Below, piece by piece: positions 46,861 through 58,067 of a DNA stretch of 64,000 nt. The notes under the pieces were generated by a model that saw nothing but the letters and a program-made list of their open reading frames with translations, did no database searches and was not told the origin of the DNA. Each line of letters opens with the position of its first letter. The first letter of the stretch is position 1. A program made the translations under genes and the position numbers. This DNA is from Gigaspora margarita (lineage: Eukaryota; Glomeromycota; Glomeromycetes; Diversisporales; Gigasporaceae): NCBI GenBank assembly GCA_009809945.1, contig WTPW01000023.1, positions 62,001 through 126,000 on the forward strand, given 5' to 3'.

Positions 46861-49576
46861 AATATCAGTATATATATTTAGTATTTAATTTAAATAGTTT
46901 GTCTAAAGGTTCTATATTAGCTACTATATTTGCATATTAACTATAAAAATTGTATATTTAAATTTTTAATCTTTTGTTGATAAATATCAAGATTATATTA
47001 CTAATTACACAACATGATCAAAAATCAACAATAAAATACATGTAGCAGATATAGCTGTATTACTAACAAATTATAATTATCTATAAAATGCAGTAGCTAT
47101 TTTATATTTTGTATACAATAATTAAAGTATTTCTTTTTTATATAATTAAAATAATTAATTGATAATCTGTTTCTGAATGAGAAAAAATGTATAACCATAT
47201 ATAGTAAATTGTGATGCACATGACTATGAGATTTACTATAATCAAGAATGCCATTTCATGTAAACAATAGTTTGTTTACATTGGTTAGCAAATCATTTTA
47301 CAGCAATATCTCTGCATCTACTAAACAGATTTTAATAATATTACTATATTAGAATCAGAAAATGATGCTTTACAAGTTTACTTAGAAATTGAAAATATAT
47401 TTACTTAGAAAAATGACTTCACTTTGTCATATAGTGGCATTTGTGGCTTAGCAATTTTATATAGTAAATCAAATAGTCTGCATATCACAATTCACTATGT
47501 ATGGCTCACTCATTTGGAAACAAATTATCAATTAATAAAAATAACAGAACATTTAGAGATATTAATGACTAGAAATCTGTATAGTTTTAAAACATTTATT
47601 ATATGCTTTATAGATTTTTAAAACTTTTATAAAGAATTAATATAGTATAGATAATTTACAAAGTTTTTAAAAACCCTATTTAATACTTGCTTAGTTTATA
47701 ACAGCAATTGATGTATTATGCAATACTTCTATCTAATAAAATTATAATAAGGCACAAGTTTAAACAGTAACTGTTAAGTTGTTTTTTCAAGTAAGTGTTT
47801 CTGTTCAATCTTCTAAATCAAACTCTATTTATTTAACTAAGCAATCAGAAAGAGAATATAAAATATAGCAAAATTGATTATATCATATACAATAATAGTT
47901 TTATTCTCTTGGGCCCAACTAATATTACATCTATAGATTTTTACCTATCTAAATGCAATACCTCTCTAAATGCACATGCTAGAGCTGGTCCCAACAATAT
48001 GCATTTAGGAAGGTCTAACTGTATATAAAATATATATGTTGTTTTTATTCTTTATTATTCTGATATTTAATTTACATGTTAGTAGTATCATAGAAAAATA
48101 TAGATATACAAAAGGTATAAAAAAGGTGTACATTTTTTTCTTCTTTTATTATTCTGATATTCAACTTATATATTAGTAGTATCATAGAAGAATATAGGTA
48201 TACAAAAAGTTCTAATAGTATACTAGAAATCTGGAACTAATATAAGTCTGAAGCAAAAATAAAATTATATTATAGTATTATTAAAAATTTTTGATTTTAT
48301 AATCTGTTAATACTAATATTGTATTATTTCAAATTTGATCTGTATTTCTGTATTATTAATCAAATAGACTTGTAATCATATATCATATATATGAACAGAA
48401 AAATTACATTATTAATGCATTTATTATAATAATTTTAGTAGTATATCAAAAAAATTTTTTAAAGTTATAATGCATCAAAACACAACTTTTGTATTACATA
48501 GTGCATAGAAATTGAGCATCTGTCACTACACTTCAGACAATAAATATATTTACTTACATAATAAAATAAAGGGTTTAAAGTGAAATTTGAATTCTCTAAC
48601 CAATTATATCATTTAAATTTTGTTGCAATATACAACTTGAGCATTAATAATTGTTATATTTCATAATAATAGAGTTTTGTTAATGGGTAAATTAATAAAT
48701 AATAAGTTTTAATTAGTGATATAAAACAATACTTTAATATCTAATTATTTTTAAAAGTTGTATGCTAATTTTATTCATATCTTATATAACATTTTTCTGT
48801 TTTTGGTAATTTCATAGTATTAATTTGTTATATTAGTTGATTTGTTATGACCCCAAAATTGACCAATCATGATTGAAGATTATCAAAAAATTTTAATGAA
48901 AATTTATTATAGAGCGAATTTTCACAAAAATAGTATTTTTAACCAGTTTTATATTTATAATTAAGTATGTAGAAAATTACAAAGTGCATGTATTTAATTA
49001 TAAGCCAAAAATAGATTAAAAGGCTATTTTTTTGAAAATTAGCTTCCAAATTTATACTTGATAGTTACCAACCCATCATTTTAAAACACCTAAGTATTTT
49101 AACAAATAGTAAAAGTATTTCTTTCTACATCTTAATATAGCTCTTTTATTGAGCTTTATTGGGTTTTTAACTTGTCAAAACATCAAAAAAGCTCTTTTGT
49201 TAGTTGTAACAAGTGCTTTATTTGTTAGTTTTCAATGTCACTTAGGAGCAAATTTTTGTGTAATAGTTAATCAAAAAGAAGGCCCAAAAAATCAAATTAG
49301 TCAATATGTTTATTTTTGAAATAAGAAATACACAAGTATTAAACTATTCAAATAATAAAGAAGTAAAATAAAAATAGCATTTTAAGAAATCACAAACTAA
49401 TTTTATTTATATTTTGTATTTATAAAATAAGCAAAGGACTTTTTTAATTTTTAATAGCTGCTCTTCAGTATTAGATATTTAGTGAATATACTAGGTTTGC
49501 ATTAAGTATAATCTGAATTTACATAAGAAGAGCATTTCTTTAGATTGCAAATACAAAGTAAAAATTCCAATTATAC
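46861..49576. other. A+T-rich sequence with one pogo-like MITE end
   Basis: At 47940-48021 ATTTAGGAAGGTCTAACTG followed by TA looks like the right end of a pogo-class element, preceded by CTCTCTAAATGCACATGC; the left end is missing. A short direct duplication TTAGTAGTATCATAGAAAAA occurs near 48080 and 48172. The frame at 47424-47621 is unsupported. Confidence 0.5.
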
Positions 49577-49584
49577 AGTATAAG

Positions 49585-49889
49585 CAGTATTGGAAATTTC
49601 AAACTCAAACACTATTTTTGTTAGAACAGTATAATATCTATAAGTGTTCTCACTTATGCCTACAAAAAAAATCTAATATATAAATATAAAATATAGCCTC
49701 AAATAAGTAGTTATTATAGTAAATAAATAAGAATTTAAATTATATAGCTAATTATATATACATATGAGAACAATAGCTAAATATTATATACTTATGAGAA
49801 TGATATTATTATTTTACTGTTCTCAAAAAATTTTTAATAGTAAACTATAAAAAATTTCTACTTTTTACAAATTCTAATTTCCAATACTG
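49585..49889. mobile_element. 305-bp hAT-type MITE
   Basis: CAGTATTGGAAATT and AATTTCCAATACTG are perfect 14-bp inverted ends. Flanks AGTATAAG (49577-49584) and AGTATAAA (49890-49897) match at 7 of 8. The interior carries AGAACAGTATAATATC and TTACTGTTCTCAAAAAA, shared with the diverged copy at 21165-21480. Confidence 0.88.
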
Positions 49890-49897
49890 AGTATAAA

Positions 49898-51426
49898 TAT
49901 TACTGTAAATAATTATCACTGCTCATATGTTTAGCCCATTGAGTTGCAAGATTTTGTATAACCAAAACAATAACAAAGCAAAGAAACAATCCAAAAAACT
50001 TAATAACAAAATATTTTACTATAATAACAAGTCTTTAGGCAATAAGTAAAAGTTTTTAGCATTAAATTTTATATATAAAAAAGTTCTTTTAACCTAAACC
50101 CTACCTGACTCTAACCCTAAACCTTTACTTATTTCAACATTTATAATTATGTGGTGATAATCCTCTGCAGTGAGATTTAGCAAAATTCATATAACATAAT
50201 TAAAAATTTAAATTAAATATGCAATGCAAGAAGATGCTCTCATTATGTAAATTTATATTAAATTAATGCATACTAATGTATTCTCTATGCAGTTATTAAA
50301 AATTGAAAAAGACCTCTACTTATTTTATATAATACTTTTTTCTGTTTATGGTAATTTTATAATAATAATTTGTAAATATAGAATATACAAATTCTAAAAC
50401 AATAAAAAAGTAAATAAAAATATAACTTATAATTTTTAATACTGCATATTGGTTGAGTTTTTTAAAGCTAACAATTAATTTCTTGCTTAATAAGGATAAG
50501 CTATTACTTTTGATTCTAGTAATAATTTTATTCATGCAATTTTAGAAAATTAAATTTTCTTTTTAACATTTATTGTAATTTTTTTATATATACAAATGAT
50601 ATTCAATTAGTGAAGAATATTGAGTGTACTCAAACTTATGCAATGCTTGAGCTTATGTAGCAATGCTCTTTTTCAAGCTAGAGAAATAGAGCATTATCTA
50701 CAATTAGTTAAAATTTGTAAACCCAAAAACTATCAAAAAAGATAACTTGGAGAAAAATTAGTTACCAAAATTAATATTAATTGAAACAAATTTCACAGAA
50801 AGTAATTCAAAGTAATACCAAGTACTAACAATTATTTCTAAGTACTAATATAAATTATTTAATTTGAATAAATAGTTTAGTTATAACAGAAATTAATAAA
50901 AAGTAAAGTAATTTGAAAATCAGAGCTTGTGTTTTGTTGAGTATTTGGTTAGAATTGTAAAAGAGAGAATAAATTTAATAATCTTAAGTAGTTAATAATA
51001 AGTTGTTTTGTATAAAATAAATAATACTTAGTGTATTAAGTATAAATATTAGAAAAAGTTTGGTTGGAATTTTTAAAATTTCAAAATAAGACATAACTCT
51101 TCCAATAAATAAAGAGTCAGTAGTTTGTTTGTGAAACTTGTAAATAAATTTATTTTAAAAAATATTATATTTAATTACTTTTGGTAGTAACTTTGAAATA
51201 GTTATTAAAATAAGAGTAAAATTAAAAAGTATTATGATTGATATTGGATTCTGTATAATTTTTTCTTTATAGAAGACTTCTGTCTTGTTTGCAAAATTAG
51301 AAAAGGTTTGTGTAGAGAGTAGCAGAACAAATATTATCTTTGTTAAAAATAGAAAAATCCAAAGTAGGATGAATTATAGAAGAGGACTGTACTTGTAAAT
51401 TAGCAAAAGATAATATTACAGAATAT
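49898..51426. other. A+T-rich sequence, nothing recognised
   Basis: Frames at 50320-50535 (minus) and 51297-51497 (minus) have no family resemblance. ACCCTACCTGACTCTAACCC near 50,100 is isolated. Confidence 0.55.
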
Positions 51427-51442
51427 AATTCAAGAGATTTGT

Positions 51443-52402
51443 TTTTTTTGGTTTCAAAGTGCCGGCTTGGAGCATAGGATTTATTTAGTTTACACATTAG
51501 AAATTACATTTGGATAAGAGTACAACTAGCTATATATATACTTTTGGTATCTAAATTAAGTGGTTTGCCAAAAGGTTTCACACTAGATGCCATACCTACT
51601 ATTCAACTACAGGAATTGCCTATTTAAACCTCTGATCTTCTGCTTTTTGACCAATCTCAACTGTTTCACTAGTATTTACAGTACATATACAGTCAGTCCA
51701 GACCCCTGGTTCATTTACTGCCATGAACTACTTTATTCTCACAAAAAACTTGGTAGAGCAGTCCTTGTCCTACACAGGTTTTTTCTACACTTTGGTAATT
51801 GTCACTATGGCTGAGGTCAACACTTGCAAAACAAGGTTACCCCTGTTCTCTTACCAATACCTACTTATTGCCCTTGTAAAGTTCACTCCAAACCCAGCAC
51901 TCAGCTCTACCATCTTACAGATCCTTACACCAACTTTCCAAACTTCCAAACCAGTTAGCCCAGAAGGATCAATTCACCTAGCATTGGGTACCACTATTGT
52001 TCTTTCTTTTCTTGGTACCTACTTCTATAGCATAGGTCCTTTTCTTCAGTGTAACTCTAGCGGCCAGGTTGGTGGACCCTATCTCTAAGGGTCTTTTTTT
52101 ATCTGATATTCTAGCTCTAGTTTCCAATTCTCTGGTTTGGTAGCACCATCAAAGATCTTTGCTACCTCCTTACTTGGGACTTGCAAAACAGGTTTCTATT
52201 TCTCTGGTTCTTTGAATTTGTCTATATAATGACACAAATATACTCAAAAGCTCCTATATAAATAGCGGACCAAGGATTATAGGTAATATATTTGACTGAT
52301 TGATGAGACAACAGTTACTGTACCACAGATCTATTTTTTAAAGCATTGCTAGTGTGATTTGAACCCTAGACCTGCTGCTTGGAGAGTGACAACTAAACAA
52401 CT
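51443..52402 (-). mobile_element. 960-bp tRNA-headed SINE with 16-bp target duplication
   Basis: The flanks are identical: AATTCAAGAGATTTGT at 51427-51442 and 52403-52418. On the minus strand the element starts with a tRNA-like head (about 52402-52340) whose B box reads GGGTTCAAATC, and ends GCCGGCACTTTGAAACC followed by an A-run (T-run at 51442-51449 on the plus strand). A long exact target duplication and A tail are marks of LINE-driven retroposition. The near-perfect duplication implies a fairly recent insertion. Frames at 51587-51814 and 51723-52088 lie inside; I see no reason to call them genes. Confidence 0.92.
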
Positions 52403-52418
52403 AATTCAAGAGATTTGT

Positions 52419-53289
52419 AATAAAAGTAATAAGAAAAATTTTGATATAACTGTTGGTTAATAAATTCAGAGTTTGTTGTATTGGTTGTAAGAATATTATA
52501 TATTTGTTTTTTATTTTCTTTACATGTATTAATATAATAAGAGTTGCTTAAGTAACAGTGATAGCTTCTCTGTATTCATAATAAGAAGAAATTTCTGGAG
52601 GTAGATGGAAGAAGTTTTTGTATTTATTTGCAAGAGTAGTAGCAACTTCATATTTGTGTGATTATATATACTTTTTCTGTTTTCTTGAACTAATTGAAAA
52701 TTGTCTAGAATAAATTTAAATAAAGAAATTAAACAAATTATTAAGGTCAAGTATAAAGGTTTAAGTGATAAAATTCTGAAGTTTTAAATAAATTTTTGTT
52801 TAGAAATATTGAGAACTATATTTATATTATCTTGAATTTGAAAGGAGATTTGTTAGTGGAATCCTTGCTAAATAAATAGTGGATTTTGAATCAAATAGGT
52901 TTAATATCAAGATTTTCAATAAATTTTGTACATAAGTAGTTTGGTATTTGTTTTGAAGAAAAAGATAGATATGGGCTAGGTTTAGTGCAACTTAGTTGCA
53001 GTTGTGAATATTATAAAGAGAAATTGAACTTAAACATAATAAAATTCTTTTATATTAATAAAAAATTTTTATTGTAAATTTATAAAAAAAATTAATTGCA
53101 TAAAAACTTTAAAATTCTGTGACCTTAGCAGCAATTATTAAACAGTTTAATTGAAAATCTGTACAGAATTTTATATAAACAAATATCTGCAAAAAATATA
53201 AGAAAATAAACTGTGCAGAATTTTATATTTAAAGATATTTTAAAGAACTTTAATAATATAAACTGCAAGTTCTAAGGGAATAGTATAAA
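52419..53289. other. A+T-rich sequence, nothing recognised
   Basis: A 73-codon minus frame (52529-52750) is Leu-rich and unsupported. Confidence 0.55.
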
Positions 53290-54324
53290 TTTGGAACTGT
53301 GTTCCAGTGATACAAGACAAACTGGCAGGAGGCAATGATCAGAAGGTTTGAATAGGCAATACTAGTATGTGGGTTGTAGGTATAGCAGCTAGTGCAAAAC
53401 TTTAGAGTGGCTACTTAAATATGCAACTAAAAGTTGCAGGTGTAGCTAGTTGTACTCTTGTCCAGGGATAGTTAATGATCTAGCCATTTTCCAATTTTTC
53501 AAATAACCTCAAATGATCTCAAAATGACTATTCATTTGAGGTCATTCAAATTTTGAATCATTTGGAAATAACTCATGACCAAATAACTATGGTTATTTTC
53601 AAATAACTAGGGTTATTTGGTTATTAGGTCATTTTGTATAGAGTTGATATCCTACTGATTATGGAAACTTGTATAATGCATGTTTTAAACAATGCATATG
53701 TTTGCATTATTTCTTAATTCAAGTCAATTATTAATTAACATACTGTTTGTAAATTTGAAAATAATTTATATCATTTTAGAATCAGTAAATTATTATTATG
53801 ATTTTTTTATTTTTTTAAAAAAGTAAATACATTATTTTTTTGTCTTGTGTTTTTTTTTTTAATTACTTTATACCTAATCTTATGATTTGATTGGAATGTT
53901 GCTTTACAACCAGTCAGGAAATAACCTAGTACTCATTTAGCCAAAATACATATGGCAATAATTCATCAAATGATTCAGTTATTTATTATGTGAAATAATT
54001 TTTATTGGATAATATCTAGCAACGTTTTATTTTATGGAGAACAATAATCAATTTTGATTTGCTAAAAGTATTAGATAATCAATTAACAAGAGTTAAATGA
54101 CCTTTTTAAATCATTTGGGCCATGAAATGATCAATGACTGGTCATTTATCATTTGAGTCATTTGGGTCATTTAAAGTCATTTACTATCCCTGCTCTTGTT
54201 AATATACAAATGTCAGAAATTCCTCCATGCTGGACACCATGATTCAATAGTCCTTGAATAAAAGCCAATCCCCAAGTGGAAAGGCACTTTGAAATAAAAA
54301 AAAAATAAAATAAAATAAAATAAA
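53290..54324 (+). mobile_element. SINE 3' part, split by a hAT-type MITE
   Basis: TAGCTAGTTGTACTCTTGT (about 53444-53461), AATATACAAATG (54201) and the 3' end AAGTGGAAAGGCACTTTGAAA with an (AAAAT)n tail (54293-54324) match the 3' part of the SINE at 51443-52402 in order. The element is on the plus strand, lacks an obvious tRNA head, and is interrupted by the MITE at 53463-54192. Confidence 0.75.
53463..54192. mobile_element. 730-bp hAT-type element with ATTTGGGTCATTT-type interior
   Basis: CAGGGATAGTTAATGA and TCATTTACTATCCCTG are inverted ends, flanked by CTCTTGTC (53455-53462) and CTCTTGTT (54193-54200), 7 of 8 identical. Near both ends the interior is made of TCATTTGGGTCATTT/AAATAACC-type repeats on both strands. 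The middle is A+T-rich and non-coding. It interrupts SINE sequence, so it is younger than that SINE. Confidence 0.88.
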
Positions 54325-54412
54325 CTGCACAGATATTTATTTTGATTTTTAACAAACTATTTATTTTGAATTAAATAACCATGAACTATGTTATGTAAGA
54401 TATCTACTTATG

Positions 54413-54691
54413 TAAGATCACGCAAAGTTAATTTTTCATTTTGCATAACCCACTGACCCAATTTTTCCAAAAAAAATTTTTTTATTTAAATTCCTGTTGT
54501 GCCAATTATTCCATTTTTGCTATTTAATTTTTTTCTCCGGTGTCACTCGATGATGACTTTAACTTTCCGTAATTTCCTGATAGGCCTGATAAAAAAAAGA
54601 CAAAATTTTCTGATTCCATGTTATGCAAACCGAAAAATTAACTTTGCGTGACCTTAGATATGAATATGAATTAATTTAGGCCACGTAAAGC

Positions 54692-54725
<34 letters not shown>

Positions 54726-54812
54726 AAACTGACCTGCCGACCGTAATTTTGAAACACCAGGTTATGCAAAATGAAAAATTAACTTTGCATGGCCTAAGAT
54801 AACTACGTAATC
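54413..54812. repeat. Two adjacent elements with CACGCAAAGTTAATTTTTC ends
   Basis: Element one (54413-54656) has AAGATCACGCAAAGTTAATT at the left and AATTAACTTTGCGTGACCTTA at the right. Immediately beyond, TAGGCCACGTAAAGC (54672) and the complement near 54770-54812 (AATTAACTTTGCATGGCC) suggest a second, shorter copy with a T/A-run centre. No convincing target duplication. The T-run/A-run at 54690-54728 is itself a palindrome. Confidence 0.8.
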
Positions 54813-54959
54813 TGATAATTAACAAACTATTTATTTTAAATTAAATAATCTACGTTATTTAATATAACTACATAATCTGATAATCTATTATAAAATGTTT
54901 TTTTACAATATTTAATTGTACTTTGTATTTTTCACTACTGCAATTTTTTCTTGAAAAGT

Positions 54960-55920
54960 CAGACCCGTGGAGATTGGAAGATAAATACTGCTTCAAAGTT
55001 TTTTTCTTTTTTTGTTGTTTTGAGTTTCTTCTACTAAATCTTTTTTTTTTTGAAAGTTAGTGCTTTGCTGGGTATGTTAAAAGAGGCAGAAATGGCCCAG
55101 TAAGAAATTGGAAGTATTACTATTCTTATACTTTTTTTTGCATAGTACTTCTCAAAAAATGGTTAAAGATAGCTAGCTAGGAACAGTGATTAGGATCTGG
55201 TGAGAATTTGAAATTTAAGTACTACCTTTAAAATTTTTTTATTTTCTTGTTGTTTTGAGTTTTTTCTAATAAATGCTTTTTTTTTATATAATTTTACGAG
55301 GTAGTGCTTCGCTGGGAATAATTAAAGAGAGTCAGAGAAATTTGGGAATAGTGATTTAGAGCTTGGTGAATTGAGATCTTAATCCAAAAAGAACTGGAAC
55401 TGGAATAAATATAAGTACCAGTTCATAGGTTTGTTTTTAGAGTTTTTTTTTTATTTTTTTTGGCTAATATTTTTTTATTTTGTAGATGGCGAATGATAAA
55501 CCTTGAATTCTGGAATCTCTACATTTGGTTAATGAAAAAACAAAAGGTGTTGATTTAAAATCGTGCTACAGTAATTGTAGTCGATAGTTGGTTTTTATGA
55601 GGGTCTTCACTAAGAATAGTTAACGAGAGCCAGAAACAGTAAGTTAGAACCTTGTGGAAAATTGGATAATAAGCACCACCTCCAAGCTTTGTTTTATTAT
55701 TTTTTGTTTTTTGAGTTTTTTTAATAAATACATTCTTTTTTTCTTTACAGAGTAATGCTTTATCGGGAGTGATTAAAGAAAGTCAGGAATTCAGAAATAA
55801 TAATTTAGAACCTGAGGAAATGAGATCTTGTCCCAAAAAGAACTGGACCTAGAATAAATATAAGTACTAGTTTGTAGGTTTGCTTTTGTTTTTTTTCAAT
55901 TTTTTTGTTTTTATTTTGAT
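54960..55920 (+). repeat. Diverged tandem repeats with T-tracts
   Basis: Blocks containing GTTGTTTTGAGTTTYTTCTA, GTGCTTYGCTGGG, and GAAATGAGATCTTGTCC with AAAAAGAACTGGA recur (for example at 55,014/55,248/55,708 and at 55,384/55,835). T-tracts ending in AG before the repeated G+C-richer blocks look like introns and exons, so this may be a decayed repeated exon cluster. No protein is recognised. Confidence 0.65.
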
Positions 55921-55983
55921 AACAAATAAATTTAGGCACCATACAAATGTAATTTATTTTGGTGTTAATACTAGGTGGGTCGA

Positions 55984-56174
55984 AAAAGGTACTTTGGCAA
56001 ATTTAAGTATATTACTGATTAATTATCAAGTTCAGCAATGACACAGATTGGGCTTTGAAAAATTGAACACAACTAAATTTTTACATTTATTATAATATTA
56101 AAAACCTGATCTGTATCATTGTTGAACTCGATAATTAATCAGTAATATACTTAAATTGCTGAGGTACCCTTTCT
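55984..56174. repeat. 190-bp foldback element
   Basis: AAATTTAAGTATATTACTGA on the left is mirrored by TCAGTAATATACTTAAATT on the right, with AAGGTAC/GTACCCTTT outside and CAAGTTCAGCAATGA/TCATTGTTGAACTCG inside. Confidence 0.88.
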
Positions 56175-56700
56175 TTAGCAGCATTCATTTAATGTCAACT
56201 TACAAATCTCTGTAATAACATAGTCATTTTGTATTCTGACAGGCCATTTCAATTATTTATGCCAATTCAAATGAATGAGAATTTCCTTGAAAAACCTCCA
56301 TAAATTTTCATTCTTTGCATATGCAATAATGAGGAAATATTGACCACTGGAAAACTTTATTAATATCATAATTAAAACTTTATAGCAAAAATATCCAATG
56401 TACGTTTTTTATTATTTTAAGTAATTTTTTATACCTTTTTCTCAGTAAATTTGCCAGATTAAATAAAATTGGAATCGTCTAAAAATAATAAACAACTTGT
56501 TCTCTGTTTGTATTGAGTTATACACTCATATGATTGTTGATTAATATAATTTTCTAAATCTAAACTTAAAACACAACTAGATAAACTTTCTTTTGTATCA
56601 GAAGCTATACATTTATGTGATTGTCTGTTAATATAATTAATGAATTTACTAGAATAAATCGTACTATCTTCTATATTATTAAAATCATTATAATTAATTT
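56175..56700. other. A+T-rich sequence downstream of the kinase remnant
   Basis: ATACACTCATATGATTGTTGATTAA-like and ATACATTTATGTGATTGTCT words repeat near 56,520 and 56,605. On the minus strand these may be a degenerate continuation of the kinase gene's 3' region (repeated HKCIASDTKESL and YECITQYKQR), beyond its stop. Support is weak. Confidence 0.4.
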
Positions 56701-57078
56701 CTATTTCTTTATCAGATTTAAAAATTTAGATAAAATTTCAGTACTATTTTTCCATTTTAAAATAGTTTCATTAATTTCTATAGCTGATGGGCAGTTGCTT
56801 GGATCTTTATTCCAATATTTCCTTAAAAGTTCTGCAAAATATGCTGCTGTACCTTAAGAATATTCGGCCTTAATTCTTTAAAACAAATTTCTATAGCTAA
56901 TTTTGAATTATCATCTTTATAATCTGAAAATATAACATTTCCAGAAGAAATCTCCTACATGATCATTCCAAAAGAATAAATATCTGATTCTTTGGTAAAT
57001 GGTTTTCCTTGCAAAACTTCTGGTGCTACGTATGATAAAGAACCATAAACTCCTCTAGATTCTTTATCTAATGTTTTA
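56701..57078 (-). pseudogene. Protein kinase C-terminal lobe, truncated and broken
   Basis: The minus strand reads GSLSYVAPEVLQGKPFTKES, then DIYSFGMIM followed by a stop where kinases have Trp (56957-56955), then EISSG. After a frameshift near 56853 it continues RKYWNKDPSNCPSA, the W-x-x-D-P...RP-like helix of subdomain XI, and stops at 56703-56701. The APE motif (about 57031-57017) and the DxxSFG segment place it in subdomains VIII-XI. It resembles the tyrosine-kinase-like family greatly expanded in mycorrhizal fungi. The catalytic loop and DFG would lie upstream, but similarity ends at about 57078, so the N-terminal lobe is missing. Pseudogene. Confidence 0.85.
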
Positions 57079-57156
57079 TACCAGGAGCGGAGTATGAAAT
57101 ACGAAGTGTATGGTTTATAGACAAGTTAGATGGCTTCAGCAATCTTTGGTATTTGA

Positions 57157-57720
57157 TTGGATGGTCGTTCCTTGTAATTTTGTATGCCATGCGTTCTGAC
57201 GTTCTGTGCTTTCAATTTACTATTTATCACGGTAGGGGCGAGGTTTAAGGAATTCTATAATATTACGGTATGTGTTCACTGTTTATCAGTGCTTTCTTTG
57301 TTTAGTGTATTTATGTGTTAATGTTGTAGCTTGTTTTTAATTGTTTTATTTAGGATTCCGCTTGGATTATCAATTATGTATTAGATAACTTAAGATTTTC
57401 TTATTTTATATTAATATCAGTTTTATATTTTTTTAACTTGTTTTGTAATTGTGTTAATATGGGGGCTTGTTTTTATAACGTTTTACTCTATTTGTGCGAT
57501 GATTGTATGGTCGTTTCCTTGTGATTTTGTATGCCATGCGTGCTGATGTTTTGTGCTTTTAAGTTGCTGTTTATCGCGGTAGGAATTGATGTTTAATGGG
57601 TTCTATATTAGTACGGTATGTGTTTACGGTATTGATTTTTTTTTATGTGTACTTTGTTTAGGTTGTCGATTGTGTATCGAGTTACTTAAGATTTTTTTAC
57701 AGTTTTTTGAATTTGATTCA
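57157..57720 (+). repeat. Direct duplication upstream of the hypothetical gene
   Basis: GATGGTCGTTCCTTGTAATT with TTTGTATGCCATGCGTTCTG (57,158) recurs as ATGGTCGTTTCCTTGTGATT with TTTGTATGCCATGCGTGCTG (57,507), followed in both by TATCRCGGTAGG and TACGGTATGTGTT. The unit is about 345 bp and the second copy is shorter. It occupies the 5' flank of the gene at 58068 and may include promoter or 5' UTR sequence. Confidence 0.82.
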
Positions 57721-58002
57721 AAATTGTATTAACTACATAAAATTGTGCAGGTTACGTGAACGTTTTAACAATTACGATTGTTACGTGCTTAGTTATTATT
57801 TTTTGCAGATATTGGGTGTTAAAGTTAACGCTTTTAGATTTTATTAGTAATCGTGTACATTAGAGTTACAATTTCGTTGTATGTAAATTTGGTTATTGTT
57901 TCGTGTTATAACTTTAGTATGTATTGTAAATAAAATAAATAAAATTTTTTTCATGTTATCTAAAAACTAACTTGGGATACTAATTTTGGCTGGGGAAATT
58001 TT

Positions 58003-58013
58003 TTTATAAAAAG
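58003..58013 (+). promoter_or_regulatory. Possible TATA-like element
   Basis: TTTATAAAAAG lies about 55-65 bp before the ATG at 58068. In A+T-rich DNA such a word is common, so support is positional only. Confidence 0.3.
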
Positions 58014-58067
58014 GTCAAATTTTGTTCCGAATGATAATTATCCTTGTTATACTAAATTATTAAAAAA

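Noticed and set aside
51723-52088. 121-codon frame with no stops
   Set aside because: It lies wholly inside a SINE with exact target duplications, on the strand opposite to the element; no motif.
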